Part shown: one piece after another, positions 22,435 through 33,830 of the stretch
How the letters are laid out: each line of letters opens with the position of its first letter
Numbering within the stretch: position 1 is the stretch's first letter
From: Nicotiana tabacum
Lineage: Eukaryota; Streptophyta; Magnoliopsida; Solanales; Solanaceae
NCBI RefSeq assembly: GCF_000715075.1
Contig: NC_134101.1
Coordinates: 152,197,584-152,261,583, forward strand
Length of the DNA stretch: 64,000 bases
Direction: 5' to 3'
Made by a program: the position numbers and the translations under genes
Notes under the pieces: model-generated
Database searches by the model: none
Seen by the model: only the letters and a program-made list of their open reading frames with translations
Told to the model about the DNA's origin: nothing

Positions 22435-24015
22435 CAAAAGCTAAATCCCATTATCCAGGAGGGTCCTGAGAATTTAAAACTAAATCCCATTATCCAGGAG
22501 GGTCCTGAAAATTTAAAAACTAAATCCCATTATCCAGGAGGGTCCTAAAAATTTAAAAACTAAATCCCATTATCCAGGAGGTTCCTAAATTTTTTAAATT
22601 AAATCCCATTATCCATGAGGGTCCTGAAAATTTTAAATTAAATTCCATTCTCCAGGAAGGTCCTGAGAATTTAAAACTAAATCACATTATCCAAGACGGT
22701 CCTGAAAACTTTAAATTAAATCTCATTATCCAAGAGGGTCTTGAGAATTTAAAACTAAATCCCATTATCCAGGAGGGTCATGAAAATTTAAAAACTAAAT
22801 CCTATTAACCAGGAGGGTCCTGAGAATTTTAAAAACTAAATCCCATTATCCAGGAGGGTCCTGAGAATTTTAAAAGCCAAATCCCATTATTCAAGAGGGT
22901 CCTGAAAATTTAAAAACTAAATCTCATTATCCAGGAGAGTCCTGAAAATTTTAAGTTAAATCTCATTATCCGGGAGGGTCCTGAGAATTTAAAAACTAAA
23001 TCCCATTATCCAGGAGGGTCCTGAGAATTTTAAATTAAATCCCATTATCAGGAGGGTCCCGAGAATTTAAAACTAAATCCCATTATCCAGGAGGGTCCTA
23101 AAAATTTAAAAACTAAATCCCATTATCCAGGAAGGTCCTGAAAATTTAAAAACTAAATCTCATTATCCAGGAAAGTCCTGAGAATTTTAAAAACTAAATC
23201 CCATTATCCAGGAGGGTTCTGAAAATTTAAAAACTAAATCTCATTATCTAGGAGGGTCCTAAAAATTTAAAAACTAAATCCCATTATCCAGGAGGGTCCT
23301 GAAAATTTAAAAACTAAATCCCATTATCTAGGAGGGTCCTGAAAATTTTAAATTAAATCCCATTATCCAGGAGGGTCCTGAAAATTTTAAATTAAATTCC
23401 ATTATCCAGTAGGGTCCTGAGAATTTAAAACTAAATCCCATTATCCAGGAGGGTCCTGAAAACTTTAAATTAAATCCCATTATCTAGGAGGTTCCTGAGA
23501 ATTTAAAACTAAATCCCATTATCCATGAGGGTCCTGAAAATTTAAAAACTAAATCCCATTATCTAGAAGGGTCCTGAGAATTTTAAAAACTAAATCTCAT
23601 TATCTAGAAGGGTCCTGAAAATTTTAAAAACTAAATCCTATTATCCAGGAGGGTCCTGAAAATTTTAAATTAAATCTCATTATCCAGGAGGATCCTAAGA
23701 ATTTAAAAACTAAATCTCATTATCCAGGAGGGGCCTGAGAATTTTAAATTAAATCCCATTATCCATGAGGGTCTTGAGAATTTAAAACTAAATCATATTA
23801 TCCAGGAGGGTCCTGAAAATTTAAAAACCAAATTCCATTATCCAAGAGGGTCCTGAAAATTTAAAAACTAAATCCCATTATCCAAGAGGGTCCTGAAAAT
23901 TTAAAAACTAAATTCTATTATCCAAGAGGGTCCTGAAAATTTAAAAACTAAATCCCATTATCCAAGAGGGTCCTGAAAATTTTAAATTAAATCTCATTAT
24001 CCAGGAAGGTCCTAA
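22435..24015 (-). repeat. tandem array 2 in Tat 3' UTR (about 40-bp unit, near 39 copies)
   Basis: The unit reads roughly aaatcccattatccaggagg followed by gtcctgaaaatttaaaaact, with length variants of 38 to 42 bp from changes in the A/T spacer. About 39 copies fill almost 1.6 kb with moderate divergence and no unique spacers. Satellite-like arrays in the 3' UTR are known from Tat-lineage elements and can seed genomic satellites. Confidence 0.93.
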
Positions 24016-25700
24016 AAACTGAGAATGAACTTACCTGAGCCATGCTCTCATCTTTGAGGATTCTGAACATAATTTCTTGCTCCCTCAACCATGTTTTTTC
24101 ATGGGAGATCCCTGTGGATTTAAAAAATTTCTTGCCCCTGTTTCAGACAAATAAAATCTTGTTAGTTTGAAAACGTGGTGGTTAGTTTGTGGCATCCTTA
24201 CTGAGTGTCTGCTTCCGCCACTGCCATGCTTCATTCTGACTAGCTGCTTCGGGCTAGCAAGAAGTTGTTTGACCTTTTGATTGGATATGGACCACAAAAC
24301 CTCTGCATAACCTGAATCTCTCACACTCACTTGCTGCATTGTGTTTTCATTTTGAAAGTTGTTGAATCCTTGTATTTTCTCAAAATTCAAGATTCACTTG
24401 ATTGCCTGAACCTCAGTTATCACCATACTGCTTATTCTAAATCAAGTCAATTGTGATGTGCCTGGCCGGACTCCGCTTTGTGCAATTTAGAAGCTGGTAG
24501 TAGGCTTTGAAATCCTTTCCTGCTTGTTCAACAAGGGTTGACTCAAAAGAGACCCATAAAGATAGACTCAAAGAGCAAAGTGAAATGAATTTTGACAAAA
24601 GGAACAAAGGAAAGTTTTGAGCACAGACGACTATATGAAGAAGAATGAGAAAAGAAGACTTATTTGAGGGAAGCAGCCAGTTCCAATGATCATGACATGC
24701 ATTTCGGAATGATCAGCCTAATTCGTCCAACCAATCATATTTTCAGTTCATGTCCTGTCTTCATACTTCAAAGCTGGGCTTTCACTGATCCAATTTCTCG
24801 GTAAAGTCATGAGCCTCATTCGACTTGTAGAGTCCCGAAGGGTTTTCACCTACAAGCCTCTCTCATTTGTTCATCTTTCAACTCACCATCGCCTTACGGT
24901 GCCCGCGAGGGTTTTCACCAATAAGACTCTCTCATTTTAAATTTTCTCTCAACTCACCATCGCCTTACGGTGCCCGCGAGGGTTTTCACCAATAAGACTC
25001 TCTCATTTTAAATTTTCTCTCAACTCACTATCGCCTTACGGTGCCCGTGAGGGTTTTCACCAATAAGACTCTCTCATTTTAAATTTTCTCTCTTGCGCCT
25101 ATGAACAAAATGTTACCCATTATGTAAATCATACCTCTATCTCACTTGACCTGGCATCCTCAAAGATTGATCGGAAGGTCTTTCGTTGGACCGTAATGTA
25201 GGCTTTTGGACAGGGTTAGAAAGAAAGGGTGGCATGAAGGCTCAAACTAACTTAAGATGAAAAGGGGTCAAAATTACAACTTTTGGAATCAGATCTTTTC
25301 AAAACCAAAACTTCTGCCCCGGTTTCTTTGGGTCCGGGGAGTTTTAATTTATTTTTGATGGGACCGAACCGTGAGGCTGCCTACGTATCCTTAAAAGGAA
25401 TCAGGTCGAACGTAGTTCAAAAAGAAAGTTGTTTGTTTTTGTTTCCCTTTTTTTTCCCTTCTTTTCTTCCTCTTTTTTTCTTTTATTTTTCCCTTTTTTT
25501 TGTTTTTCTTATTTTCACTCATTCATCATCATTTTTTTTCATTCTCTACTTATACTACTAATTCCAAAAGAGGGGTATGAAAGAAAATAAATAAAGCTCA
25601 AAAGGGGTAACAAAGGATGAAAGTGTCTGGGTAGCGGAACAAAATGTCTTCGTCATTTCAACTTTGAATATGCCAAGTACAAAATACAACTGAAGGTAAG
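24016..25700 (-). other. Tat 3' UTR remainder, non-coding
   Basis: Between the 40-bp array and the integrase there is no convincing gene. The stretch holds array 3, a T-rich/CT-rich tract at 25430-25555, and short open frames without similarity. It is transcribed-untranslated in the element model. Confidence 0.6.
24879..25091 (-). repeat. tandem array 3 in Tat 3' UTR (71-bp unit, 3 copies)
   Basis: Three copies with an exact 71-bp period start at 24879, 24950 and 25021 with caactcaccatcgccttacg and end with aaattttctct. A degenerate half copy precedes them at about 24825. The near identity of the three shows that they expanded recently compared with array 2. Confidence 0.88.
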
Positions 25701-25708
25701 AAAATAAA

Positions 25709-27040
25709 TCATACATAGTACCTCTTAACTGCATCAGAATTGATAGCCATATCTGCACATTTACCTTCTATGTCTGTTAAATACAAAGCACCATTGGGCA
25801 ACACTCTTGTCACAACGAATGGCCTCTGCCAGTTTGGGGCGAACTTGCCTTTGGCTTCCACCTGATGAGGAAGGATATGTTTCAATACCATCTGGCCCAC
25901 TTAGAATTTCCGAGGACGCACCTTTTTGTTGTATGCTCTTGCCATTCTTTTCTGATACAATTGACCATGACATACTACAGCCAATTTTTTCTCGTCAATC
26001 AAACTCAACTGCTCGAGCTGGGTTTTGACCCACTCATCATCATCAATTTCGGCTTCCGCGATGATCCGAAGGGATGGAATCTCAACTTCTGCAAGTATAA
26101 CTGCCTCAGTTCCATATAGCAGCGAATAAGGAGTTACACCTACTAAAGTGCGGACAGTAGTGCGATAACCCAGTAAGGCAAAAGGCAACTTTTCATGCCA
26201 TTGCCTATAACCTTGCACCATCTTACGAAGTATCTTCTTTATGTTCTTGTTAGCAGCCTCAACAACTCCATTTGCCTTGGGGCGATACAGAGTGGAGTTC
26301 TGATGCATGATCTTGAACTGTTGGCATACCTCTTTCATCAAATGACTGTTGAGATTAGCAGCATTGTCTGTGATGATCACCTTGGGAATTCCGAACCGAC
26401 AAATGATATTTGAATGAACAAAATCCACCACTACCTTTTTGGTCACGGACTTGAAAGTTATAGCTTCGACCCACTTGGTAAAGTAATCAATGGCCACCAG
26501 AATAAACTTGTGCCCGTTTGACATTGCCGGCTCAATTGGTCCAATAACATCCATGCCCCAAGCAACAAAGGGCCAAGGTGCAGACATTATGTGTAACTCA
26601 GATGGGGGAGAATGAATCAAATCACCGTGTACCTGGCATCGATGACACTTCGAACAAAACTAATACAATCTTGTTCCATGGTAAGCCAATAATAACCTGC
26701 TCGAAGTATCTTCTTTGCCAAGACATACCCGTTCATATGCGGCCCGCAAACTCCAGAATGCACTTCGGCCATGATAGTTGAAGCTTCTTTAGCATCTATG
26801 CACCTCAGCAGTCCTAAATCCGGAGTCCTCTTGTACAAGATTCCTCCACTCAAGAAAAATCCACTAGCCAGACATCGAATGGTTCTCTTTTGGTCACTTG
26901 TAGCATGTACTGGAAATCCCCCTGACCTGATGTATTCATTGATATCGTGGAACCAAGGTTCGCCATCGATTTCCTCTTCCACCACATTACAATAAGCATG
27001 TTGATCATGAACTTGGATATGCACGGGGTCAACATAAGCC
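25709..27040 (-). pseudogene. Tat integrase (broken)
   Basis: On the minus strand the zinc-binding region (EVHSGVCGPHMNGYVLAKKI, then AGYYWLTMEQDC) lies at 26770-26650. A frameshift near 26630 separates it from the core, which is open from 26620 to 25901. The core has WPFVAWGMDVIGPI with the first Asp, KVIITDNAANLNS with the second Asp and PKANGVVEAANKNIKKIL with the Glu, so the catalytic triad is intact. A second frameshift near 25900 leads to the C-terminal part ending at 25709 (GQMVLKHILPHQVEAKGKF). It would insert the cDNA into the genome. Confidence 0.88.
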
Positions 27041-27054
27041 TTGTTCGGATGATG

Positions 27055-29208
27055 TCACATTGACGCTAGAGTAGCCAAGGCATCAACAATCTCATTATGA
27101 ATCCTGGGAATATGTCTAAATTCAATCGACCCGAATCGTTGACAAAGATCATGCAGGCACTGTCGGTACGGTATGAGCTTCAAATCTCGAGTCTCCCATT
27201 CTTCTTGAATCTGGTGAACCAGCAAATCTGAATCTCTCAGAACAAGTATTTCCTGGACTCCCATGTCTATAGCTAACCTCAAACTTAGAATGCATGCTTT
27301 GTACTCAGCCATGTTGTTGGTGCAATAAAATCGAAGCTGGGCTGTTACAGGGTAGTGCTGCCCTATTTCAGAGATAAGTACAACCCCTATTCCGACCCCT
27401 TTCATGTTAGCAGCTCCATCAAAGAAGAGTTTCCAACCTGGCTTTTCATCATGGTCAACCTTGTCAACATACATGACCTCTTCATCAGGAAAATAAGTCT
27501 TCAGTGGCTCATATTCATCATCCACCGGATTCTCGGCCAAGTGGTCGGCCAAGGCTTGGGCTTTCATTGCGGTCCGAGTCACATAGATGATGTCAAACTC
27601 TGTAAGTAAAATCTGCCACTTTGCAAGTCTTCTTGTGGGCATAGGATTCTGAAAGATATACTTTAGAGGATCCATGCGAGAAATAAGGTAAATAGTGTAG
27701 GAAGATAAATAATGCTTCAACTTTTGCGCCACCCAAGTCAGGGCGCAACATGTCCTCTCAAGCAGAGTGTACTTAACCTCATAGGGAGTGAACTTCTTAC
27801 TGAGGTAATAGATTGCTTGCTCCTTCTTTCCCGTGACGTCATGTTGACCCAATACACAGCCAAACGAATTATCCAAGACTGTCAAATTGAGAACTAAAGG
27901 TCTTCCAGTCTCTGGTGGGACCAACACATGTGGATTCGACATGTACCTCTTAATCTTATCAAATGCTTTTTGACATTCGTCAGTCCACTTGACCGCAGCG
28001 TTCTTCTTCAGCAGCTTAAAGATGGGCTCACAGGTTGTCGTGAGCTGAGTAATGAACCTGCTGATGTAATTTAACCTTCTAAGCAAACTCATCACCTCTG
28101 TTTTATTCTTTGGCGGTGGTAACTCTTGAATGGATTTGATCTTCGACGGGTCTAACTCAATACCGCATCGACTGACCACGAATCCTAGCAGTTTCCCAGA
28201 CGGGACACCAAATGCACATTTCGCTGGATTGAGCTTGAGGTTGTACCTGCGGAACCTTTGGAAAAACTTCCTCAGGTCCTTGACATGGTCAAACTGCTTC
28301 TTTGACTTTATGATCACATCATCTATATAAACCTCGATCTCCCTATGTATCATGTCATGAAATATGGTGGCCATCGCCCTCATGTAAGTTGCCCCAGTAT
28401 TCTTCAAACAAAATGGCATTACCCGATAACAGTATGTTCCTCATGGCGTGATGAATGTTGTCTTTTCTGTATCTTCCTCATCCATCAAGATCTGGTGATA
28501 TCCCGCGTAACAACCCGCAAAAGACCCAATCTCATGCTTGGCATAATTATCGATCAGAATGTGAATGTTCGGCAATGGAAAATCATCCTTTGGGCTTGCT
28601 TTGTTAAGATCACGGTAATCAACACAGACCCTAGTCTTACCATCCTTCTTTGGTACTGGCACAACATTGGCTAACCAAGTGGGATATCGAGTGACTCGAA
28701 TGACCTTTGTAGTAAGCTGCTTTGTGATTTCTTCTTTGATCTTCACACTAATATCAGTCTTGAACTTTTGTAACTTTTGCTTGACAGGAGGGAATGCTGG
28801 ATCAGTTGACAATTTATGAACTACCAGATCAGTGCTCAGGCTCGGCATATCATCATATGACCATGCAAAGATATCTTTGTACTCAGACAATGTTTTGATT
28901 ATTTTCTCCTTAACTTGCGGTTCAAAATGCACACTTATCTTGGTTTCCCTAACATCATCCTGGTCCCCTAAATTGATTGCTTCGGTCTCACTCAAATTAG
29001 GCTTTGGTTTTTCTTCAAATTGTTTTAGCTCTTTACTGATTTCCTCAAATGTTGCTTCTTCATCATATTCTATTTCATCATCATATTCTACTTCTTGGAT
29101 TGTTATTTCAGAATTAGATTGGCTTTTAAGACTCGGCTGAAAACTCTTCATGCATGTCATGTCACTGCAACCAACATAAAAAGAATTGTACAAAAGAAAA
29201 AAGAACAA
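27055..29208 (-). pseudogene. Tat reverse transcriptase, RNase H and archaeal-type RNase H
   Basis: The N-terminal reverse transcriptase is open at 29208-28441 (FAWSYDDMPSLSTD, VPVPKKDGKTRVCVDYRDLN). A TGA at 28441-28443 replaces the Trp of the PWGTY motif. The second stretch, 28419-27055 (454 codons), has the catalytic VYIDDVIIKS, then the element's own RNase H (WTDECQKAFDKIKRY to near residue 280). A second RNase H of archaeal type follows, with KLFFDGAANMKGVGIG, NNMAEYKACILSLRL, VLRDSDLLVHQI and EIVDALATLASM. Only a single stop separates two long frames, so this is one of the best preserved pol regions here. The double RNase H is diagnostic of Tat. Confidence 0.92.
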
Positions 29209-29361
29209 AATAAAACACTATTAAGAATAACGAAAAACGAAAAATTGCATTTCATTGAAAATAAAAGGATAGAAGGGTTTGAACATCAAAACAAGCAAAA
29301 ACTAAAAATCTGGATTACAACCCTGGAATAACCCAGATAACAGAAAGGAAAACAAAGCAAA

Positions 29362-30424
29362 CTACCAAAACTCCGTCCTAGTGGGGAGAGGAGTAGCTTC
29401 CCAATTGCTAAGCTTCACGTTTGGGCCAACGAGCTGCACATTTGCTTTACTAGAGCCTTTACTAACTTCTACCATATTGACCTCTTCGAATAGACTTTGG
29501 AACCTCTTGATCAACTCTTCATCAACATCGACCACAGGTTTTGGGATTGAGGAGGTTGGAGGTTTTTCGGCCCCTGGCTTGACAAAAGACTTAGAGATGT
29601 GTGGGACGGGCTTGGGGAGTGACCATGCCTTCTGTTTCAGATTTTTAACCCTTTTCACGTCCTTCTCGGTGGGCATGAATCCCAAACCAAACATACCAGG
29701 ATTCCCACTGGGGCGCACTAGATGCACAATACCCTGCAGAGATGAGCCTAGACCCTTGCCCGGTACAAAACCATTCTTGAACATTTCATTCGCAACCATG
29801 ACGGACACGGAGGATAGCTTAGGACCCGGAATGCATTTTCCTTCAGGAATTTTCTCAACAGACACTGTTTTGAAAGTCTGATAGACCTAAGGTCCCTTAT
29901 CATCTTCATCTTCGATGAACGGAACAATTGTATCATTACAAGCTGACAAGTCCTCATCACCGTGCACAACTATTTCCTGCCTGTCCTATTCGAACTTCAC
30001 CATTTGGTGCAGAGAAGACGGATCTTCAGGATCCTCGAACACACACACTGTTCAAGTGGATTCTTTCGGTGCCAATCTTCAGTTTTTGCAGAGTAGACAG
30101 GGGACAATTATTCGCACTAGAGCCATTATCAACCAAAACCCTTGAGACAACAGAATCTTCACACTTCACGGTGAGATAAAGAGCTCGGTTGTGTTCTGTA
30201 CCCTCCATAGGAAGTTCATCGTCCGAGAAAGTGATCCTATTTGCTTCGAAGATCTTGCCAGCTATCTTTTCCAAGTGGTTCACTGTGATCTTATCAGGAA
30301 CGTGTGGCTCATTTAAAATCTTCATCAAGACCTTGCGATGTTCATCTGAATGTATCAACAAAGACAAAAGAGAAATCTGAGCTGGTGTTTTCCTTAACTG
30401 CTCCACAATGGAATAATCCTGCAC
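29362..30424 (-). pseudogene. Tat protease and G-patch-like segment
   Basis: The protease at 30424-30026 has LVDNGSSANNCPLSTL with the D-N-G active site usual for this lineage. After a frame change near 30000-29890, the piece 29865-29362 has a glycine-rich G-patch-like stretch (NGFVPGKGLGSSLQGIV, then NPGMFGLGFMPTEKD), which commonly follows the protease in Tat elements and may bind nucleic acid. It leads into the reverse transcriptase across a break at 29362-29208. Confidence 0.82.
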
Positions 30425-31200
30425 TTCATCTTTTTCAGGAACTCTTCAGCCTCTTCCTCAGTGACTGATTTCTTTACTGGCATTGGGCTATCCTTGAATG
30501 GCTTGGCTTTTCTAAATTCTTCTGGGGTGAAACATCTCCCAGAACGAGTCAATCCTCCAGTTTCATTAACTTCTTCCTCTATTTCGTTTCCTTTGTATGT
30601 CACTATCACTTGTTTATAATTCCATGGAACAACCTTGGCATCCACCACGGGAAGCTGGGTTACTGGTTTAATGATGATAGAGGTAGCAGGAGCCCCATTC
30701 ACAACTATGACAGGCTTACTTGGAATCCCTAGTACTACCACTTTTGAACTTTCCGGACTTGCCCTAACATCTTTTGACAACCCTTTCACGACCAACACTG
30801 GTGGTTTCAAATTGAGTGAGCTCGGCTTTTCTGTCACCCCTTTAACTATCAAGGGCTTCGCTTTGGTAGAGTCAAGAGCTTTAACCAAATTACTTTCACT
30901 GGCCCGAATCATCATGACGGACTTAGAAGACTTCCTGGGCTCCCCGTCCTTGTGAACTATTTCAATCATATGCGTCTCTGCATGGGCTGGCAAAGGGTTT
31001 TGGTTGATGTTCGGCGCGTCTAGGCTTTGTACTACAATTTGGTTGGTATCAATAAGCTCCTGGATTGCCGTTTTCAAACGCCAGCACTTCTCTATGTCAT
31101 GCCCTGGAGCATTAGAACAATAGGCACATCTTAGGGAATAGTCGAGGTTCTTTGGAGGGGGATTCAATATCTTTGACTCAATCGGCCTCAAGACGTCCAA
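30394..31200 (-). pseudogene. Tat gag C-terminal part (zinc knuckle and linker), truncated
   Basis: The frame begins at about 31200 and has LRCAYCSNAPGHDIEKCW, a CCHC-type zinc knuckle for RNA packaging, followed by a long valine/lysine/proline-rich linker (to TRSGRCFTPEEFRKAKPF). The normal N-terminal capsid region is absent: an in-frame TAG directly precedes the first codon and the sequence to the right is unrelated. The first codon is TTG, so the start is not real; the frame is simply the surviving remnant. Confidence 0.82.
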
Positions 31201-31201
31201 C

Positions 31202-31986
31202 TACCTTAACCTTTGAAACAATTAAGTATAATTAATATAAGTATATACTATATTTTACGCTATTCAACAATTAATATCAGTTGAATCACAAAAGATAATG
31301 ATAGCAATTACATTCACTTTTTGTACAAATCACAATGCGTCATTTAATCTGTCGATGAAATTTCATGCTTATACAGATAGTGGTAAACACACAAATAGTA
31401 CATGTCATAAGAAGATTGATGATCCAATTCTAGCAGATACTATTATATATAGGGGACACAAATTGTCATTACAAATAGCCTCTTAGTTATATATATTTTG
31501 GGAGACACCTTAAGATAATTTTATTTAATTGAATTGTAACCTATCATATGAAATTATTTATTTATATAATATTAAGAGATTGAAAGCGAAATGGAAAAGG
31601 TGGTAATTTAGTAAATGGAGACAAGTTGAGGAGGAGGAACCCGATATTTAGGCACCAACGGCTAAAATTCAGAAGCTACGAGTAAGAATGTGGTTGGTGG
31701 AAGGGCTTTATGGGCAGTAGAACACTGATTACAAGTGGCCGAAAGATGGGGCCCATCACAAGGTCATGAGTTGGTTATACGCATGTGGCCAGCAAAAAGA
31801 TAAAGATGAAAGAGCAGAAAAAGAAAGGAATAGTTGGAATAAATATATATAGGTGTGTGGGGTTTCTTACATGCACAAGTGTCGGTTGCTGAGAGCTCAA
31901 CACAATCACTCAACCAATAGTTTAATAGGAGGTGATGGAAAAGTGGGCGAAGTCTTCGCTTTGTCGTTTGGGGTTCTTTTCTTTGA
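31202..31986 (+). promoter_or_regulatory. AT-rich flank with promoter-like segment, cut by a MULE
   Basis: No transposon signature is seen at 31202-31590. The segment 31600-31977 looks like a plant promoter: a ggggcccatcac site (GGCCCA type) at 31749, a TATA-like aaatatatatagg at 31841-31853, and a leader with atg codons at 31871 (61-codon frame running into the MULE) and 31936. The MULE inserted at 31986. Joining the two flanks gives no long frame, so if a gene starts here only its leader or first exon is involved. Status as a real promoter is uncertain. Confidence 0.3.
31978..31986 (+). repeat. left 9-bp target site duplication of the MULE
   Basis: tttctttga occurs here and again at 42221-42229, bracketing the terminal inverted repeats exactly. 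Confidence 0.9.
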
Positions 31987-32320
31987 GGGTTTCGAAACTT
32001 TTCTAATGCCTATTTGGACAAAAATAATATTTCTACTGCTAAAAAAAAGTTATATAAATAACTAAAATGCAATATAATACTGCGTATTATTAAAAAATTA
32101 ATTTTTTAAAGGAAAACGTAATATAATACTGTATTTTTCTTAAATGCAGTATTGTATTGCGTTTCCCTATCAATATTGGACTCACCTATATTTAATTAAA
32201 GGGAAACGCAGTACAATACTGCGTTTAAGGAAAATGCAGTGTTATACTGCATTTTCATTTAATAAAATAAAACCCTTCTTCCTCCCCAAGACAACGACAG
32301 AACGTTATCTCCATTAAAAA
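31987..32320 (+). repeat. left terminal inverted repeat of the MULE
   Basis: This end matches the reverse complement of 41880-42220, for example ctaatgcc...tttggacaaaa against gtaatgct...ttgggcaaaa and the shared gcgtattattaaaaaatt. It holds about five copies of the palindromic motif (atgcaatataatactgcg, acgcagtacaatactgcg and similar) at about 32067, 32116, 32145, 32205 and 32235. TIRs of Mutator elements act both as transposase sites and as promoters. Confidence 0.85.
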
Positions 32321-32770
32321 AATACCCCTGCTCCACTGCTGGTCCCCCCGTCAAATTAAAAAAAAATAAAAATTGGGCTCCACCCATCACTTAAAAAGCA
32401 AAGAGTGTAGGTCACGCACACAAGACACGCTTTGGCTTCCTTCATTCGGGTGCAAAAATTCGATTTGAATCAATTTCAAAAAACTTCGAGGTATTTCGAT
32501 TTTGTTTATGTCAAAACTCGTATAACACATGCATATTTGTATTGTTGAATATGTTTCCATGTTAATTTATGTTATGTTTGTGTTTAAATTTGTATCTTAT
32601 TTATACCCGGATTGATTTATTAGCTTTGGGACAAAAAATTATTAAAATTTGATAAATAATTTTTATTGTTAATGTTATGTTTTTATTTGCTTAAATAATA
32701 ACTAAATATTATTTATTTAGTTTGTTGTTCATATTTGTATGTTATGTTTGTTGTTTTTATATGTAATAGT

Positions 32771-32888
32771 AACCTTTTAGCGTAGTAAAATATATAGCCT
32801 TTTAGCGTAGTAAAATATAGAGCCTTTTAACGTAGTAAAATATATAGTCTTTTAGCGTAGTAAAATGTAGAGCCTTTTAGCGTAGAGT
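32771..32888 (+). repeat. 26-bp tandem repeat, 5 copies
   Basis: The unit ccttttagcgtagtaaaata plus tatag is repeated five times with few changes. Confidence 0.88.
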
Positions 32889-32994
32889 CTCTGTAGTTTA
32901 AGTATGTAGTAACTGCAAACTCTATCCAATTACACTTTACAAAATTAATTATTTAATTTATAAAAATAATCTTACAAAAGTAAAAAATTGATAT

Positions 32995-33805
32995 ATGTTG
33001 TCAAATTAACTCAAATATCGAGCCTAGAACTCATAGATAATTACTCAGTCCAATTCAATAATTAATTATTTAATTTATTAAATTAACAAAATTGTAAAAA
33101 TGCTGAAATTGACACGCATAATAATTAAGGATAACTTGGTGCTACCGGGCGTCAAATATCGAGCCTGGAACCCATACATAATTAGTCAGTCCAATTCAAT
33201 AATTTTTAATTTAATTCCTTAAACTAACAAAATTCCATCGGTAACTGAAATTGACACGCATAATAATTAAGGATAACTTGGTGCTACTAGGCCTCAATAT
33301 CGAGCCTGGAACCCATACATAATTATTCAGTCCAATATTAAAAATAATTAATTATTTAATTTATTAAGCTAAAAAAATTCTAAAAATATTGAAATTAAGA
33401 CACATAATAATTAAGGATAGCTTGGTGCTACCAGGCCTCAAAAATCGAGCCTGGAACCCATAGATAATTACTCAGTCCAATTTTAAAAATAATTATTTAA
33501 TTTATTAAACTAACAAAATTCTAAAAATGCTGAAATTGACACGCATAATAATTAAAGATAACTTGGTGCTACCGGGCCTCAGATATTGATCCTGGAACCC
33601 ATACATAATTACTCAGTCCAATTTTAAAAATAATTATTTAATTCCTTAAACTAACAAAATTCTAAAAATGTTGAAATTGACACGCATAATAATTAAGGAT
33701 AACTTGGTGCTATCGGGCCTCAAATATCGAGCCTAGAACCCATACATAATTACTCAGTCCAATTTTAAAAATAATTATTTAATTTATTAAACTAACACAC
33801 ACAAT
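32995..33805 (+). repeat. about 142-bp tandem repeat, 6 copies
   Basis: Each unit contains atcgagcctggaacccatac, a cataattactcagtcca stretch, an aataattatttaattt stretch, and gaaattgacacgcataat followed by ggataacttggtgctacc. Copies of the atcgagcc core start at about 33016, 33157, 33295, 33441, 33581 and 33723. The array lies in the inferred leader intron of the PMD gene. Confidence 0.88.
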
Positions 33806-33830
33806 TAATTTTCTTTAAATTATAGTAGAC

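Larger units (their letters stand above)
18166..31201 (-). mobile_element. Tat-lineage Ty3/gypsy retrotransposon, 5' truncated
   Basis: On the minus strand the order is gag zinc knuckle, protease, G-patch-like segment, reverse transcriptase, RNase H, a second archaeal-type RNase H, integrase, a 4-kb 3' UTR with tandem arrays, and a 3445-bp LTR. The second RNase H identifies the Tat branch of non-chromovirus gypsy elements. The element ends abruptly inside gag at about 31201, where a TAG stop and unrelated AT-rich sequence begin; no 5' LTR or primer site is present. The LTR end at 18166 sits within the tail of the RTE LINE, so the Tat element inserted there. Confidence 0.92.
32321..33830 (+). 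other. MULE leader region: 5' UTR-like exon and repeat-filled intron
   Basis: A leader-like stretch at about 32400-32491 ends in a donor-like cgag/gtatttcg, and the next good acceptor is ttaaattatag at 33830, just before PMD coding sequence. The intron-like 1.3 kb between them is filled by two tandem arrays. Exon and intron status is inferred from splice-like sites only. Confidence 0.45.

Noticed and set aside
22435..24015. CRISPR-like regular 40-bp periodicity
   Set aside because: The whole unit repeats, there are no unique spacers, and the array lies in a plant retrotransposon 3' UTR.
25283..25561. 92-codon frame with a phenylalanine-rich tail
   Set aside because: It reads through a CT/T-rich tract in the Tat 3' UTR and is antisense to the element.
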